Below, in pieces: positions 7,027-8,211 of a DNA stretch of 8,211 nt. The notes beneath the pieces are model-generated. The model saw nothing but the letters and a program-made list of their open reading frames with translations, ran no database searches and was not told where the DNA came from. The position numbers and the translations under genes were made by a program. Where the stretch lies: NCBI GenBank assembly GCA_020027655.1, contig JAHKKJ010000128.1:1-8211 (forward strand), given 5' to 3'. The stretch is from Deltaproteobacteria bacterium (GTDB lineage Bacteria; Desulfobacterota; Binatia; UBA9968). Numbering within the stretch: the first letter of the stretch is position 1; each line of letters starts with the position of its first letter.

Positions 7027-7653
7027 ATGGAAGCCCAAGAGACTGTGAAAACCAAGTCCACGTTCCGCGAATACGCGGAAGCCATCGGCATGGCTTTACT
7101 GTTGGCTCTTTTCATACGAACTTTTATCGTTCAGGCGTTCAAGATACCGTCCGGCTCCATGATTCCGACACTGCAGATCGGCGACCATATCCTGGTTAAC
7201 AAGTTGGCTTATGGGATACGGGTTCCCCTTTGGGGCCACTATTTAGTGGATTTTGGCAAGGTTCAACGAGGCGATGTAATCGTCTTCATCTTTCCGGAAG
7301 ATCGATCGAAGGATTTTATCAAGCGGGTTGTCGGCGTCGCCGGAGATACGGTGGAAGTCCGCGGTAAGAAGATCTACATCAACGGACAGCAGGTGGAGGA
7401 TCTTCACGCGCACTTCGAAGGGGACGACCCGCAGAACATTTTGCCGGCCAGTCGGGACGATTATGGTCCCACGAAGGTCCCGGAAAACCATCTCTTCGTC
7501 ATGGGTGACAATCGCGACCGCAGCTACGACAGCCGTTTCTGGGGATTTGTCAATCTAGACGACGTTAGAGGAAAAGCGTTCCTGATCTATTGGTCCTGGG
7601 ATGGAGGCGACCGTTGGGTGCGTTGGGAGAGGCTTGCAAGCTTAATTCGATGA
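7027..7653 (+). CDS. lepB: Signal peptidase I
   Basis: This inner-membrane serine protease, 208 residues from the chosen start, removes signal peptides from exported preproteins on the outer face of the membrane. A single N-terminal membrane helix covers about residues 18-36. The catalytic serine is Ser44 in IPSGSMIPTL and the general-base lysine is Lys99 in DFIKRVVGVAGD. Box E, GDNRDRSYDSRFWG, lies at 160-173 with the conserved Ser166 and Asp168. With one membrane helix and a compact catalytic domain it resembles the short bacterial forms, not the longer two-helix E. coli protein. The start was placed at 7027 because of the better ribosome binding site; an extended form from 6985 is possible. 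It follows lepA closely. The next gene starts 53 bases on, the largest gap between genes in the cluster. Confidence 0.96.
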   Translation: MEAQETVKTKSTFREYAEAIGMALLLALFIRTFIVQAFKIPSGSMIPTLQIGDHILVNKLAYGIRVPLWGHYLVDFGKVQRGDVIVFIFPEDRSKDFIKRVVGVAGDTVEVRGKKIYINGQQVEDLHAHFEGDDPQNILPASRDDYGPTKVPENHLFVMGDNRDRSYDSRFWGFVNLDDVRGKAFLIYWSWDGGDRWVRWERLASLIR

Positions 7654-7706
7654 GGTATTTTTTCCGTACCGTGCCTGGCCTTCGGTTGAAGAGCGCGAGA
7701 GGTTAA

Positions 7707-7994
7707 ATGATTTACCAAGGAAAGATTCCATTGACGGTGTTGGCCGTACTGGTGCTCGTTTTGGTGTTGGTGAATATCCTACTGAGTCTTGGCAATCAAT
7801 CGGTGCGGGCGGAAGTGAACGAGCGCCAACAGGTCCTTGCGCAGGGTATGCAACTGGAAGGACTGCATCGAGAAATCGTCACTGTTTTGGCGACGGTTGC
7901 CTTGAAAACCAACAACGACCAGCTCAAGAGTTTGCTCGCATCCCAGGGCATCAACTTGGGCCAGCCACCCCCGCCGGCGGGCAGCTTAAAGTAG
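7707..7994 (+). CDS. Small single-pass membrane protein, unknown function
   Basis: This is a 95-residue protein that I do not recognise. A very hydrophobic helix rich in Leu and Val spans about residues 8-28, after a short basic start (MIYQGK). A polar, probably helical segment (about 30-80) follows, rich in Gln, Glu and Leu and possibly a coiled coil, and a short proline run (PPPP, 87-90) lies near the end. There is no cleavable signal motif that I trust and no cysteine or metal motif. A GAGAGG site (7697-7702) lies 4 bases before the ATG, a tight spacing. The gene is 53 bases after lepB and 6 bases before another small membrane gene of like design, which supports it being real. The topology is probably N-in with the helical part outside; this is inference. 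Confidence 0.72.
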   Translation: MIYQGKIPLTVLAVLVLVLVLVNILLSLGNQSVRAEVNERQQVLAQGMQLEGLHREIVTVLATVALKTNNDQLKSLLASQGINLGQPPPPAGSLK

Positions 7995-8000
7995 CCTATC

Positions 8001-8211
8001 ATGGAAAACGAATTGCCAACGATTGAGGAGCTTCAAGATCAAGCGGTTGCGGCAGTCGAGCCCGTTGAAAAGCGGGGTTCGAGTTTGCCTCTCATATTAA
8101 CTATGGTTTCGGTTCTCATCTGGTTTGCGTTTCAAACCCTGCAGCTGGTGGTTGAACGAAATAACTTGTCCGCCTTGAAAGCCAATTTCGACTCGGCGAT
8201 GCAAGAATCGC
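8001..8211 (+). CDS. Membrane protein with coiled-coil-like region, N-terminal part (cut by window end)
   Basis: An open frame starts at the ATG at 8001 and runs for 70 codons to the right edge with no stop. The first 27 or so residues are acidic (MENELPTIEELQDQ), followed by Lys-Arg and then a membrane helix at about 29-50 (PLILTMVSVLIWFAF). A polar helical stretch begins after it (ERNNLSALKANFDSAMQES). The order of helix followed by polar helix resembles the preceding small gene, so the two may be distant duplicates or partners. It starts 6 bases after the previous stop with no clear Shine-Dalgarno, so translation may depend on the upstream gene. I do not recognise the family. Confidence 0.7.
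   Translation, partial: MENELPTIEELQDQAVAAVEPVEKRGSSLPLILTMVSVLIWFAFQTLQLVVERNNLSALKANFDSAMQES

Noticed and set aside
7654..7706. Possible terminator after lepB (GGTA, T-run, TACC)
   Set aside because: The stem is only 4 base pairs with the T-run in the loop and not after the stem, so it does not look like an intrinsic terminator.

Overview
The window is a dense, one-directional bacterial gene cluster with moderately high G+C. From position 155 to the right edge nearly every base codes on the + strand, and the gaps are mostly a few bases or none. The DPM1/GtrB-like glycosyltransferase, the Shine-Dalgarno sites and the lepA-lepB pair point to a Gram-negative or related bacterium. A deltaproteobacterial-type or uncultured lineage is my guess from general gene style; the sequence does not prove it. 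I see no mobile elements, tRNA or rRNA genes, CRISPR arrays or broken genes.

Layout: 1-154 is a short left flank with no securely identified gene; it holds a bulged hairpin, and a possible divergent reading frame leaves the window there. 155-1060 is a PfkB-family sugar/nucleoside kinase. 1065-2018 is a membrane-anchored family 2 glycosyltransferase of the polyprenyl-phosphate type. 2015-3319 is UDP-glucose 6-dehydrogenase, 3312-4259 a UDP-glucuronate decarboxylase-type SDR enzyme, and 4256-5182 a GalE-like nucleotide-sugar 4-epimerase. 5179-6972 is lepA (elongation factor 4), and 7027-7653 is lepB (signal peptidase I). 7707-7994 and 8001-8211 (cut by the edge) encode two small single-pass membrane proteins that I cannot assign to a family.

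How they fit together: the three nucleotide-sugar enzymes are in pathway order. UDP-glucose is oxidised to UDP-glucuronate, decarboxylated to UDP-xylose, and possibly epimerised to UDP-L-arabinose. The glycosyltransferase just upstream could load a sugar onto a lipid carrier at the membrane. The genes are chained by ATGA stop/start overlaps (2015-2018, 4256-4259, 5179-5182) and an 8-base overlap (3312-3319). The last ATGA joins the sugar cassette directly to lepA, so surface-sugar synthesis, a translation factor and the secretory signal peptidase probably share one transcript. The individual enzymes are ordinary families. The points worth a second look are the implied pentose branch, the physical coupling to lepA-lepB, and the tandem small membrane proteins at the right end.
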